Assembly: GCF_030867095.1 (NCBI RefSeq)
Contig: NC_081826.1
Span: 42,138,001 to 42,202,000, forward strand
Length of the DNA stretch: 64,000 nt
Direction: 5' to 3'
Origin: Alligator mississippiensis
Taxonomy: Eukaryota; Chordata; Crocodylia; Alligatoridae
Shown: piece after piece, positions 42,420-54,076 of the stretch
Layout of the letters: every line of letters begins with the position of its first letter
How positions within the stretch are numbered: position 1 is the stretch's first letter
Made by a program: the position numbers and the translations under genes
Notes under the pieces: generated by a model
Seen by the model: the letters and a program-made list of their open reading frames with translations, nothing else
Told to the model about the DNA's origin: nothing
The model's database searches: none

Positions 42420-42895
42420 AAGATGTAGACTAATTGGAAAGCCCAGAAAAGAGTAACATGAGAGAAAATATGATCTATGAGTGAAGGTTGAGAGTTAGGT
42501 TTGTTTAGTCTAGAAAAAGAGAAGATTAAGGACTGACATGATAACAGTCTTCAAATATGTACTAGTACGTACGAGGTTGCTATAAAGAGGGCAGTGATCA
42601 ATGGTTCCCTTTGTTCACTGAGGGTAGGACAAGAAATCATTGACTTAATTTGTAGCAAGGTAGATTTAAGTTAGATAACGGGAACAACTTCCCAACTATA
42701 AGGAAAGTTAAGCACTGGAGCAAGCTACCCAGAGAAGTTGTACAATCAGTTACTGACAGTATTTAAGAATACCAGGCCAGACAAGCATCTGTCAGGGATG
42801 TCCTAGGTATACTTGAAGCTTTTTCAGTGCAGAGGTTTAGACTAAATGATTTCTTGAGGTACCTTTGAGCCCTAGTCTCTGTGAATCTATGGATG
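42420..42895 (+). mobile_element. Old CR1 LINE, 3' part
   Basis: Recognisable CR1 order: GTTTGTTTAGTCTAGAAAAAG (LFSLEK), then the GATAACAGTCTTCAAATATG block. Next comes ACTATAAGGAAAGTTAAGCA, then a GCTACCCAGAGAAGTTGT block, and a 3' end with GACTAAATGATTTCTTGAGG and GTGAATCTATGG. It is heavily diverged and probably the continuation of 41240-41660. Confidence 0.75.
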
Positions 42896-42959
42896 ATGAT
42901 CTTGCAGTTCAGATTCTCACCTGGCACTGGGGAAATACTCCTTCTGTTCTCAGATCTCA

Positions 42960-43015
42960 TTTCACTTTCAAGCTGTGTGTGACCTCAGATAAATCACTTA
43001 CAACCATTTTTACGG
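42960..43015 (+). repeat. MIR/CORE-SINE-like core fragment
   Basis: CTGTGTGTGACCTCAGATAA followed by ATCACTTACAACC resembles the conserved 3' core of MIR-type SINEs (TGTGACCTTGGGCAAGTCAC). Only the core is visible; no tRNA head or tail can be defined. Confidence 0.35.
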
Positions 43016-45043
43016 CATGTGGAAATTTTTTTTTCAAAGTGTCTAGGGGACAGATCCAAAAACGGACTTGGCATTTAACTGCTACTCTAGGTGCCTAAGC
43101 TCAAACTTTAGATCCCTGAAATCCTGCTGCCTAACTGTGAAGGTGCCTGTTTCCACTAGTAAATTTCCATCAACAAGTAAATATCAGCTTCTGGGCCTGC
43201 TGGTATCCACCAAAATCTTGAGCTTCCTGAGCAGCTTGACAAGGTAGACTTCATGCTTATGTCTTGTCAGATAGCACAAAGTTATCCTCTGTTTATTTCA
43301 CAAGTGGGACTTGATGTGGTACATATTGTCAGATTAGACCTTCTAAATGGGCCCTGTTCCAGATGTGACCCTCAGAACAAAAGGTGGTGTCCTTGCCCCT
43401 TTGACCCACAGCCTAGTGGCTGAGCATTAGTTGCCTAAGGAACCAATTGTGGCGCCTAATGAACACATACACTGCCATTATTAGACCAGCTCTAGTTTCC
43501 AGTATGCCAACGGATATGCCCTGTTGTGGCATTCTAGTGGAAGATAAGTTAATATAACCAATTAGAACAGAAATGCTTTAAATACCTTCCCATTTTTTTG
43601 GCAATATCTAGCACAAAGGAGTTGATGAATCAATAGGGCTGACTTTTTTACTCTCCCTCCTAAATACCACACATACATAATCTGTTACAGGCTACTGAAA
43701 TCCCAGCAGGCTCTCTAAACAGGGATGTACCTGAACTCTGCCAAGGAGCATTGTCTGCTGTGAAAGAATGAAAGCAAAGTGATTGCTGACAGAGTTCCCT
43801 CTTTGCTTTCCAATTTACATTTACCAGTTTGCAATGTGGGTCACAAATTCTAGAACAGACTGATCAGGCTCACTGGCAGCTACAAGGTCGAAATTTGGTT
43901 GGATATGGTCTTTGCGTTGTTACTGTGGGACAATGATGCAGATGGTCAGGCACACATTGGTGTACAGAAGTTTAGCTAGGAGGGTGGATGCACCTATCAC
44001 TGTCAGATGGCTCAACAATATCAGTATCAACCTGTGACTAGAGATGAAAGAAGAACTGACCTAACAGGCTGCAGAGCCGTCCAACATAAGCCAAATATGG
44101 CAGAAATGTTTGAGAAGAGAAAGGGAAGAGAAAGTATTTAGCAGTTACAGGCCTTTGGTGGTATATTTGACTTTCATCTGACTTCCAATTCTTCCTAAAG
44201 GAAAATGAGCCTCCCTGGAAAAGATTAATACTGTTAGGAGAAAAAACAGGTCTGATCACAATGGGGCCTGCATAGCTTCTCAGGATTGTTTAAAAATGTG
44301 AAGAGTTTCATGAAAAATTATAAACTGCTACAACTTTTCTGTGGAATTTCCTCTACCCTCTCATTAGCCTATCCTAGGCTGTACAACTGGGTATGAAAGA
44401 ACCAGCTTCATGGCACATGAAAGGTTGCTGACTTTGTCCATATGGTTTGGTGGTTCTGTAGCAAGAACTGTCAAGATACCCCTTACAATATTGTCAAGTG
44501 TTGCACAATCCAGTCAAAAGCAGGTTCATACCAGGCTTACAACAGCTATAGTGGCCTGAACAAGATTTGAATGATGCTCTGTTGCCCTTATGATTTTTAG
44601 TTTGTCCTGCCCTTAGTTCAACTGTATTCACTCTCTGCCCTCAACAGGATGTAACCACGAGTGTAAGCCTGGAAATCTGCTCTAGACTGTCTAATGACAA
44701 TATAGCCTCCTAATGTTTCCCTTGGCACTGATTCTGAATCTCTCTGAATATAGCATAATAAATCTTCCAAAAGCAATTGGACAGATATGTTCTTATCTAT
44801 TATAGCTGGAGATTTTTTATTTTGTGTGGGGATGCTTCCTAATTCAAAGCACTGTAAAGTTGTATGCAGATGAGTATATGATGTTCTGAAACTGGCTAAA
44901 GCTAGAAATTATGGCTATGACCATAATTTGAAGGAAAGCATTTCTCCAGCTAGATACCTGCTATCAAATTGGAAAGCAAGTGCCCACTATGAATGAAAAC
45001 ATATGGAAGCCAATTCATGTCTGGCATTTAGCTACTGTTTATA
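43016..45043. other. Intergenic, nothing recognised
   Basis: AT-rich unique-looking sequence. Only short frames (e.g. 44038-44259 minus) are present, with no domain. Confidence 0.5.
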
Positions 45044-45223
45044 CAGTGGTCTCCAACCCATGGCTACCAGACGTGTTGGCTCCAAAACTCTCCAACATTG
45101 TTCATGACCACAGAAAATTAAAGAGTTATAACCCAGCTTGAAAAGGTGTAAGGTGTGATGCTGCTTGCAGGGTGTAATTGGCTAAGTGTTGTTGTGCAGG
45201 CTAACAAAGGTTGGGGATCACTG
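45044..45223. mobile_element. hAT-like MITE, 180 bp
   Basis: The ends are CAGTGGTCTCCAACCCATGG and, inverted, CAGTGATCCCCAACCTTTG. The flanking 8-mers do not match, so the duplication has decayed or the ends are imprecise. No gene is encoded. Confidence 0.65.
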
Positions 45224-46618
45224 AGATAGCATCTAAGTGATCTCACTGCACTGTTCAAAAATCTAGTATCCTTTTAGTATAACCTAAAGAACTTGGAAGA
45301 ACTTTGTTCTAACTCTGTACCTTAAAATACATGTTAATGGATGAAAATAGACACGCATGTTGAAGAAAAAGGCTTCATTTTGTATTGAATTAGTTGTTAG
45401 TTAACGTGCTTATAGGTTGGGTTCCTATCTGTTACCATTAACTGAAATAGACAGTTTATTGCCCAAAGACTAGATTGTGGTTGGCAGGCAGATGCCTCTA
45501 TTGGGAGAGCCACAAAAAGCCTCAAGGCTCATTGGGGTATATGAGAATCCCTAAACTATTCCATTTTTTTAACCTATGCAGCAGACACCTCCACTGCCAT
45601 GCAGCTGCCCTGCTCTGCCAGCTGGTGTGGGGTAAAGAGCTCCATCTGTTGTTCATCTTACCTGAGTTTATAGTAGACACCTGGGCTTCAGCCACTGAAT
45701 ACAAAATGCTGCAGTCCTGGTCACCTCTTGCATGCGGGTCACGCAAACATTGTGTATGGGTGCCATACTTCCTCCCTCACTCTGTATGCCTGTTTACAAG
45801 GCAGCCAGAATCTAGCCATACATGAACAGAAAAAATATTTCAACAGGAAAGTGGTCTCCTTTAGGCATATGCTATTACGTGACTTAAGCTGTATTAATCA
45901 TCAACTTATGTCTCCCGCCAGTCAAGGGTAGGCTGTGCATGTATTTCTTCTACTGGTTCAATTGCTAAATACCTCATGGTCAGACTCATGAGTAATTACC
46001 TGCTTCGGACTGCTTTTAAATAATGCAGCGATTGTGAGTTGTTGACATAACATGATCCATAGTTTTCCATGCCCTACCATCTCCAGCCTGATGATTGCCA
46101 GCTCTTCCTTTGTGCCCTCTGAAATCCCCACGTAGTTTCACTCCACTCAAGCCAAAACACCACTGCCAAAATGTTCTTTTTTGCCCATTGCTCAGACCAT
46201 ATATTTTTTCCCTTCCTATCCCTTTTGCTCCTTTTTGCATGTTGTATTACTAATAAATGTCTCATCCTTGCTTTCAAAGCTTTGTCTGGTTCCTTTTCTG
46301 CCAACGGGTTGCATATTGTTTCTTTCTGGATCCTCTTTTTACCCCCCTGGCTCTGACAATGAGGCCCATCTTCTCAACTTTGTTGTTTCTTTTCTCACAT
46401 CCAGTTTTGTCTTTTTTCCACGATACTCACTCATTTCCATTCTTCAGTCCCCAAATCTCTCCTTATTCATATCGGTGTGAAATATACACTTTGTTCAGGA
46501 AGTCTGAGGACATTAACTCAACTCAAATTCCTTCCTCACACTATCAGGTTAAGAAAGTGGTAATGCTCATGGTAGAAATTAGTAACAATGCAAGTTAATT
46601 TGTTTTGGTTTCCCCATT
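45224..46618. other. Intergenic, nothing recognised
   Basis: No gene is supported. The 116-codon + frame at 45475-45825 and overlapping frames at 46016-46598 show no domain. The latter lie in a T/C-rich stretch that gives Phe/Leu/Ser-rich translations. Confidence 0.4.
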
Positions 46619-47579
46619 TGTAATGGGGCCCCTACTCCATTACTAGAGGGACAAGGGTTCTTGGGCTCCCCCACACACCCACTTTTCTCTTCCCTTTCAC
46701 TCCCTCCTTTGGCCTCTCTTGGGTCTGCCAGGTCACCCCTTCCCTTTGAGGTGTCTTCCTGGCTGCCCTGGATATCCCCTGCTTTTGCCCTCTTGCTTCC
46801 ACTCTCTCTGGTCATAGTTGCTCACTCTTTCTGGGTGCTACCACAGCCCACTAGCAGGCTGAGGAGTTTGAAACAAGATGGCCACAGGGTCCAGGTGCAG
46901 TCAGCCCCTGATGACCCAAGGGAGGAAGTAGTTTCATGTGGAGAGGCAGAAGAACTGAATTCAGAGCCAGGGAGAAGTGGCTCTGGGCAGCAGCCAGATA
47001 GAGAAGACCAGTGACGTTGCACTGGAAACCAGACAAGTTCTGGCATTTGTTTGCTCTTTGGCCTGTGGCTTGGAGAGTGCTGCCCCAGGGTGAGGTGAAC
47101 CTGAGGCAGATTGTTTTGGTTTGGAGTTGAGCCGATGCCCAGGATTGTGGGTGATCTTCAATCCTGTGGTCTAGACTATGCCTGTAGGGGAGGCAGAGGC
47201 CATGGAAAGGGGGAGCTCAAGAAATACCTTAAAGGCTATTGGGAAGGCAGAGAACAGAGAGTGGGAGGTTAGCTCCAAACCTGGCAGGGAGAAGCTGGCT
47301 GTGAATAAAAGGCAGTGGCAGGACATGTAGTGGCAGACCCTCAAGCCTGCAACGCACCCCCTGCACCGATAGTTTGAGGACCTAATGGGCTGTAGGTACA
47401 GCTAGAGTAAAATTGGGCTGAGGCCAAGAGGGCTCTGGCCCAGACGCCTGAGGGTCTCCCCACCTGTCAGAGGCCTTTCCTTGTCTAGTTGTTCCATTAA
47501 GTAATGGCAGGTGGAAGAACAGACAGGGGAGAGCCAGCAGGACAAGGATGCTAGAAGAAGAAGTCCTGAAAAGTGGATA
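46619..47579 (+). mobile_element. Possible solo LTR, about 960 bp
   Basis: The candidate ends are TGTAATGGGGCC and GTGGATACA (TG...CA). The flanking five bases CCATT and CCATG agree at 4 of 5. A GTGAATAAAAGGCAG site at about 47299-47313 could serve as TATA or polyadenylation signal. No internal genes adjoin. The pairing of ends is suggestive, not conclusive. Confidence 0.35.
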
Positions 47580-48840
47580 CACCATGCCAACCCCCCGGGT
47601 GATATACACTACTATATTTTCTCTTTTCAGAGTCTTGATTTAGGGCTATCTGTGCTTCTTATGACTAGAACTATTTCTCATTTAAAAAAAGTAAATATTC
47701 TTATTAAAAATATAATTGTTGCAACATTTCATTTTTTGACAAAATTTCAGATGGAAAAATCAGACAATGTTGCATTTAAAATAGTGTGTGAGAAAAACAA
47801 TATCTCTACTTTTTCCACTGGAGGGGGGGGGCAGCTAAAAAATGTAAGAGAAAAGATAAAAATCAGAATGTCTGAAATGGTGTTAAGCAAAAACAAAATA
47901 TTATTTTGTTTTCAAAAACAAATTAAATGAAAACTGATTCTTTTTGGGGGGAGGATTTTTTTCTTGAAAAAAATTGAAGTCTGTGTTGCAGAAAGCAAAT
48001 GTTAAAAGTTGCACAAGCTCATCCTTGGGGCCTACGTAGCCAAATGGATCCATTCACATGGCAACAGCTGCAGGATTCCTGGTACATATCAGTTCATTAA
48101 TAAAACAACAGTGCATTGGTTCTCTTGGCTTTTCCTGGATGCTATCATGGCTATTACTTGACCTGACTTGACATAACTTGCATAGTCAATTGCTTCACTG
48201 TCTCCACAAATTCAAAGAGATTCTTCTGTTAAGGCAGTAGAAAGCAGTGGCTGGAGAAATATGTGTGTGACCTGAGGGCAGAGGCAGGTGGCTCCATATT
48301 GCAAGATCTCTGAAGTAACTGTTGGTATTTCTCTATAGCTGACAGCATGCAACGTATCTTGACAGAAGCCATATCGTAACAGCAATGAATATTTATAAAG
48401 GGTCTTTCATGCTGCAGTAAACAATGAGAACATTAATACAAAGAGAGACATTGTCTAATGTGGAGTGGGGTAAATAATGCAACACATTTTCTGTGAGTAC
48501 ACACATGCCGGGAGGCTCTCCAATGTGCTGTAAATCCAGTGCATCAAAACAGACTTGATTAATCTGAGAACAGAATGACAACTAAATGCTGCACAAAGTA
48601 GGGGTTCTTAAGTTGCAGTACACAGGAAAAAAACAAGTCTCACAACTTCATACACCTGAGCTCAGCCAAGATTTTGGACACCTCAGCTTAAGGTCCCCAA
48701 CTCTCTTTTTTGGGACAACCAGGAGGAGGCATATAGTCTTGATATGCAATTTACTTGTTCCTGACACCGATAGAAAATGGGAAGAATCCATAGCTTAGTA
48801 CCACACACCTTCAGTATCCTGGGGGCCATGAGTTCTGTTA
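47580..48840. other. Intergenic, nothing recognised
   Basis: AT-rich. The 139-codon + frame (47511-47930) is a Lys/Ile/Phe-rich product of AT-rich DNA with no domain. A run of G at about 47824-47831 interrupts it. Confidence 0.45.
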
Positions 48841-49118
48841 AAGGGTGCTGTGTGGTGCTGCACAATATTAGCACCATTAGGTGTGCAAACACCTACACAT
48901 GATTTACAAGATAAACCTAGAGATTTCAAATAGTGTTAAAAACAGACTGACCTGTTGTGGTCTTTCTGAGTTCTCTGTGAAGAAGAGTTGCTTTGTTATT
49001 TGTCCATAATTAAAAAGAAGTGAGAGACAGCATTTTCCAAGGGGTGCCTTGAGTCTAGCAAACAGTGCCTTGAGTCTAAAGGAAGGTCCCTTAAGTCCAA
49101 AATGTTTGGGAACCACTA
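48841..49118. mobile_element. hAT-like MITE (copy 2 of the 20700 family)
   Basis: CACAATATTAGCACCATTAG, GTGTGCAAACACCTACACA, then ACAAGATAAACC and the inverted end TAGTGGTTCCCAAACATT follow the same order as at 20700-20970. The left end is eroded; a possible end TAGGGGTTCTTAAG occurs at about 48600 but cannot be confirmed. Confidence 0.65.
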
Positions 49119-49989
49119 CCATAGTGGTGATGTGAAACAGGGGAAGGAACTGTTTATTGAGGAAATCATTTGAGGTGAAGGAATAATTTGACCTTGGCCA
49201 TGTAGGAAATGTTAATTAAAATGTTTACGTGGCACTGGAGAATTGGGAGAAATACAGAATCCCATGCATGTAGCCACATTAGCACCCAGTTGGAGGATGG
49301 TAAAGCATTCTCAGGAAGTGTCTAGTTTATATTGGAGTCCATAGCATAAGAAGAAAGTGTCCCTTTCAGTTTGTCCCCTTATTCTTGCTTCTGGCAAGAG
49401 CTGCTGGCTGACTCTCTTTGTACTGATTATGGCTGGCGATGTGTTCTCTTAAAATGCCCTATGCTGATCTGATGGCGTACAATATGATGAGGTGCCTTGT
49501 CAGCTTGGAGAAGTACTGGGGTATTCTGCAGCCTCTCAGGAAGCTCTTATTGCTGGAGTCCCTTTCACTGACTGTACCAACTATACATCTTACCTCTTCT
49601 CTCTCAAGGCATTGGCCAGTAGAGTGTATCATCAGTTTTTGCTTTCAGGCTTCAGTGAAAGATTGCCACCAGTGCTAGGAAACACACAAAACACTGGATA
49701 GATAGAGATTTTTTTGTACCTACTAAAAATGGTCCCTGGCTATGCTCTATACAACAGTGTTCCTTTTTAACAGTAGATGCAGCACATTACTGAGAAGAGC
49801 TGGTATGCAGTCCAAACTTCTGACAGCTAAGTCTGTCTTGAATCATGTGTTTATGATGAGCAGATAATATTTTATGGCCTTAAATAACTCTACAGCCCTG
49901 AATATTTTGCTGCCTGTGTATTTCACAGAAATTCCACTAATTTGGGAGGTCACACAAGCGTAACTGCTGGCCCAGATGTTGAAAACAAA
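49119..49989. other. Intergenic, nothing recognised
   Basis: Unique-looking sequence with overlapping short frames at 49439-49701 lacking any domain. Confidence 0.5.
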
Positions 49990-50671
49990 GGCTGTGTGTA
50001 GACAAAATGAGAGGCGTGTGTGCACAACACTTTAAAGCAGGCTAAATGCTTTTGTGCCACTTTAATGGTGTCGGTGTTTGTATGCCTTGGCAGTGTATTG
50101 CACGTTAATTCCAACTGCTGTAGGAAATTCAGTGGCGTAATGCACCTTAAGTGACTTGGGGCACTGTAAAGTAAAACTCCTTTGAGGAGTTTTAGTTTGC
50201 TGTCCCTAAAGCCACGGAGCGAAGCACCGGGCTCCGTGCAGCTCCACAGCTCTCCAGGAAAGCCCTGCAGGCAGCCTGGCAGCAGCCTGAGAAAGCAGGT
50301 TTCACCCAAGAAAAGTGGCAAGCCTGATCTTTTTTTCCACCCCCAGAGCCTGCCTGCCTGCTTGAGCTGTGCGGGGGTCGGGTGCTTCCCTTTGCGGCTG
50401 TGGTGCCCCCCCAGGACTGCCTGGGCCAGGTGCCTGCAGGTGGGTGCCACGTGGTGGGGGGCCACTGCTGCCACAGAGGGAAGCACCAGCCCCCCTGCAG
50501 CTCAGGGACCGCTCTGCCTGCCAGTAGCTCACCCTCCCCTCCCCGCCGGAGGGGCAGGTAAGTCAGTGGGGTGTGTGCATGACATGGGGGTTTAATCAGC
50601 ACTAAATTTAAGTGGTGTTTTTTAAAACCCACCACTTCAATTTAGGGCCCCTGTTTTGTCTACACAGGTCC
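49990..50671. mobile_element. Harbinger-like non-autonomous element, 682 bp
   Basis: The inverted ends are GGCTGTGTGTAGACAAAATG at the left and GGACCTGTGTAGACAAAACA at the right. AAA flanks both sides, possibly a 3-bp target duplication. GGSCTGTGTAGACA-type ends suit the PIF/Harbinger group, abundant in crocodilians. The GC-rich interior contains a perfect hairpin AAAACTCCT-TTG-AGGAGTTTT near 50173. It also produces spurious long frames (137-178 codons) on both strands. Confidence 0.6.
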
Positions 50672-50752
50672 AAAGAGACTCTTCTATCACTGTGGTGTAG
50701 AAAGCAACTACATTACCTTTGGATTTTAAAATTATTACTCATTAGTATATTA

Positions 50753-51656
50753 CAGGGGTTTTCAACCTTTTTGAGTCAGTGTATGCCTGGCGGCCAAATG
50801 CAGAGCAGTGTACCCCTGGTGGGGGGGAGGTGTGGCCATTTGTGGAGTGGGGGCCGGAGAGAGGGCACGACTGGACACTGAGTGGGGGGGTGAGGGGTGG
50901 CACACAGCCAGATGTGGAGCAGTGGCAGTTGCTGCATGCGAGTTTCCCCCACCCCCTGTGTACGGCCAGACTGGCAGCTAGGGAGTTCTAGGGAGGTGAT
51001 ACGTCCCCTCTATGCACCATTGGTCAGGCCACAGCTGGAGTACTGTGTCCAGTTTTGGGCACCACACTTCAGGAGGGATGTAGTTAACCTGGAACAGGTT
51101 CAGAGGAGGGCCACCCATCTGGTTAAAGGCTGACAGAAAATACCCTATGAGGACTGATTGAGGAACCTGAATCTCTTCAGCCTTTGTAAGAGAAGGCTGA
51201 GAAGTGATCTTGTGGCCGTCTACAAACTCATCGGGGGGACAGCAGGAAATAGGGGATACAATGTTTACCAGGACGCCCATTAGGGTAATTAGAAACAATG
51301 GCCACAAACTGAAGGAGAGCAAATTTAGATTGGACATCAGGAAAAAATTATTTACAGTGAGGGTTGCCAAAATACGGAATACGCCTCCAAGGGAGATGGT
51401 GCTGTCCCCTTCCTTGGAGGTATTTAAGAGGAGATTGGACAAACACCTGGCTGGGGTCATCTGACCCCAGCACTCTTTCCTACCCAGGGCAGGGGGTTGG
51501 ACTTGATGATCTAATAGGTCCTTTACAACCCTAAAATCTATGAAATCTATGATGGTGTGTGGTGGTACTCTGTCCTTGTCTGTCCACCCACACGTACCCT
51601 CTAGGGCTTTCTCAAGTACCCCTGGGGGTACACATACCCCTGGTTGACAACTCCTA
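50753..51656. mobile_element. hAT element carrying a nested CR1
   Basis: A perfect 8-bp duplication GTATATTA flanks it (50745-50752 and 51657-51664). The ends are CAGGGGTTTTCAACC and, inverted, TAGGAGTTGTCAACC. About 235 bases of hAT lie before and 100 after the CR1 inserted at 50988-51554, so the original hAT copy was roughly 340 bases. A related fragment lies at 1177-1435. Confidence 0.88.
50988..51554 (+). mobile_element. CR1 LINE inserted inside the hAT element
   Basis: The + strand translation shows [31 protein letters not shown], then RLDIRKKLFTVRVAKIRN, then [16 protein letters not shown], with stops and frame changes between. It ends in ATCTATGAAATCTATGATGG. Being interrupted by it, the hAT copy must be older than this CR1 insertion. 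Confidence 0.9.
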
Positions 51657-51664
51657 GTATATTA

Positions 51665-53025
51665 GATTAGCTGCATGTAGCAATTATCTCTGTGTAACTA
51701 GCAGGTCCCAGGCCAATACTTGCTCCTATATCATTTGCACATATTTTGAAAAGAGATCCTTTTCTTTTCATTTCTAAATCCTTCCTCTTTGAAGTAACAT
51801 AAAAGACTAAACTGTGGCTTGGGGTATTGTAAAGCACTGGGAAGGGAGGCATCATGTATGCTGATGTCATAGTTCTTGAGTTCTGGCTCTGCTAAGCCAT
51901 TTTAAAGCAGCATAGCCAGTATCAAGGGGCTACAGAGCCAGTTTAACCACTCTAGGGCAATTTCCTTGGTGCTAAAGGGCTCTCTATGTGGCATAGTGCT
52001 GGTGCCTCTGCTATATGGGTGTCTGGGGAGGAGTATGAGGATGTATGAGGGGAAAGTGACTTACTAGAGGAGTTGATAAGCTCCCATCAGGATCCAAACT
52101 CTTCAAAGGTTGTGTAAAGACATCTTAGTCCTTTGTTCCCCTGTGCTAAACTTCCTGTGAAGTTCCTTCACAGAGCAAGGCCTTGCTGCACCACAAGGAA
52201 TGCAGCACCCTTCCCTTCCCTTCAGCCTTCCATAAAGCACTTGCAATTCTGCAGGAGAGATGTGGCTAGTTATCTCCAGTTGTACCATTCCAGATATTTT
52301 CCCTTTGGATTGGTACCAGCACTGGTAGTGGGCAGGGGTTCTCTTTGGACACATCACTGCTGGTCACCTCCTGTTCGATGTGCTGAGGGAAAAGTAATGT
52401 CTGTTCTTTTCTCCACACTAGGGTATCCTCATGCGGCCAACCATAATATGATTCAAAATAACTGAATGTCCTCTGTCATTAGAAAATTAGCAGAAATTAT
52501 AGTCCTGAGCCCAGGAGCAATACAGCAGAGTAGTAACCAAGTCAAGAGCAAGGTTAGTGACTAGAACTTGCTTTTTAAGGAAACACTCTGTGATACTTAC
52601 CTACCATATCAATAAATTGAGATTCTTTTTTACTGCCTATAGTTAGAATGATGTTCCCTCTATGAAGGATTTCTGTTCAGTTGATGTGGAATATCCCTTT
52701 GCTTTCAGATGCTGGAGAGGGAGAGAGAGAGAGAGAGAGAGATGAAAAAGCTACACTCTGCAATCAGTCTCGTCTTAGAAACAGAGTGATCTGAAAAGGC
52801 TGCTCATTGGCAATTTGTTCTTGTCATATCATCTTTCTAAAATTTTTGCTATCACTTTCAAAGGAGGAAAGACAAGTGGATCCGGAAGTCCCATAATAGG
52901 AAAATACAAAGATACAAAATTGATGCAAAGATAAGGCATTAATGATCTTGGTGTTTAGCTTAATGCAACTGTGTTAGAGGAGTAATTGGGCCAGATCATC
53001 AGCTTTAAATTGACATATATGACAA
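51665..53025. other. Intergenic; (GA)n microsatellite at 52722-52741
   Basis: No gene is recognised. The mirrored frames at 52103-52465 on both strands carry no domain. A (GA) dinucleotide run of about ten units lies near 52722-52741. Confidence 0.45.
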
Positions 53026-53317
53026 TCATTCTAATATTATAAGAGCCTAAGTCTGTCTGTCTGTCCGTAAGGCTTTATTCACACTCTGATTAGCTGATGG
53101 AGACAGCCAATCAGAGTGCTCCAAGCGTGTGTGGGGGGGTACAGCCATGATTCTGAAGCTGCGCTGAGGACTGGATAGAGGGTGGGGTGCCGAGGCCAGC
53201 AGCGCTAGCCTTGGCTCCCCCACCCCATTCCCTGCAAGAGGCGGAACAGCGGCAGCATGGAGTGTTAGGTGGTGGCACTCCATCCCAGCCTGTCATTCTT
53301 GATGGGCAATTGGCTAG
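53026..53317 (+). mobile_element. Possible non-autonomous Helitron, about 290 bp
   Basis: The left end TCATTCTAATATTATAAGAG follows an A. The right end GGCTAG is followed by T, fitting Helitron insertion between A and T with 5' TC and 3' CTRR. A short stem CCATC...GATGG (about 53280-53304) sits about ten bases before CTAG, as Helitrons require. Inside are CTGTCTGTCTGTC and an inverted pair CACTCTGATT / AATCAGAGTG. No target duplication is expected for this class. Confidence 0.45.
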
Positions 53318-53466
53318 TTTTTGTATAAAATGACATAATTCCTTTTCCTTCTAATTCATATCAGCTGTGGATCTGTCTTAGATTGTCTCATTCTTGGATA
53401 TATGTAGCTATGTAATCAAACCCTTCAGTACATCTCTGTGCTTTTGCTGACACGGATTCTATATAA

Positions 53467-54068
53467 GGGATGCATTTACAGGTGCCCCCCATGGCGCAGT
53501 TATTACTATACGCTCATTTAGTACTTGCTTTAGGAAGTACTAAATGATGGCACAGTAACAGCTGTTACTGTACTATCTCAGGGGCACAGAAGGGAATTGG
53601 TGAGGTTTTATTCACCGAGGCGCCCCTGGGGGTTACAAGAAATAATGGCCACAAGCTAGCAGAGAGCAGATTTAGACTAGACATTAGGAAGAACTTCTTC
53701 ACAGTTCAAGTGGCCAAGGTCTGGAACGGGCTCCCAAGGGAGGTGGTGCTCTCCCCTACCCTGGGGGTCTTCAAGAGGAGGTTAGATAGGCATCTAGCTG
53801 GGGTCATCTATACCCAGCACTCTTTCCTGCCTATGCAGGGGGTCGGACTTGATGATCTATTGAGGTCCCTTCCAACCCTAGCATCTATGAATCTATGAAT
53901 CTCGGTAGTGCATGGTTATTATAAGAGCTACATTGCCATAGCAACATGCTATAGTTAGGTTGCTCATTGCTACAGCGATGTAATGTCGGCACCATGATTT
54001 GTGCCTACTGATGCTACATTGCTGTAGCACATCACTCTAGTGATGTAGCATCATGTGTAGATGCACCC
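53467..54068. mobile_element. Harbinger-like element carrying a nested CR1
   Basis: The left end GGGATGCATTTACAGGTG and inverted right end GGGTGCATCTACACATG form decayed terminal repeats. TAA precedes the left end (the favoured Harbinger target) but AAG follows the right. The interior contains CTGTAGC/GCTACA-type inverted motifs. A CR1 tail is inserted at about 53592-53902. Confidence 0.6.
53592..53902 (+). mobile_element. CR1 LINE 3' end inserted in Harbinger-like element
   Basis: GAGGCGCCCCTGGGGGTTAC, then a translation with AKVWNGLPREVVLSPTLGVF and KRRLDRHLAGVI, and the tail GCATCTATGAATCTATGAAT. The good preservation of the tail suggests a relatively recent copy. Confidence 0.9.
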
Positions 54069-54076
54069 AAGGGGTA

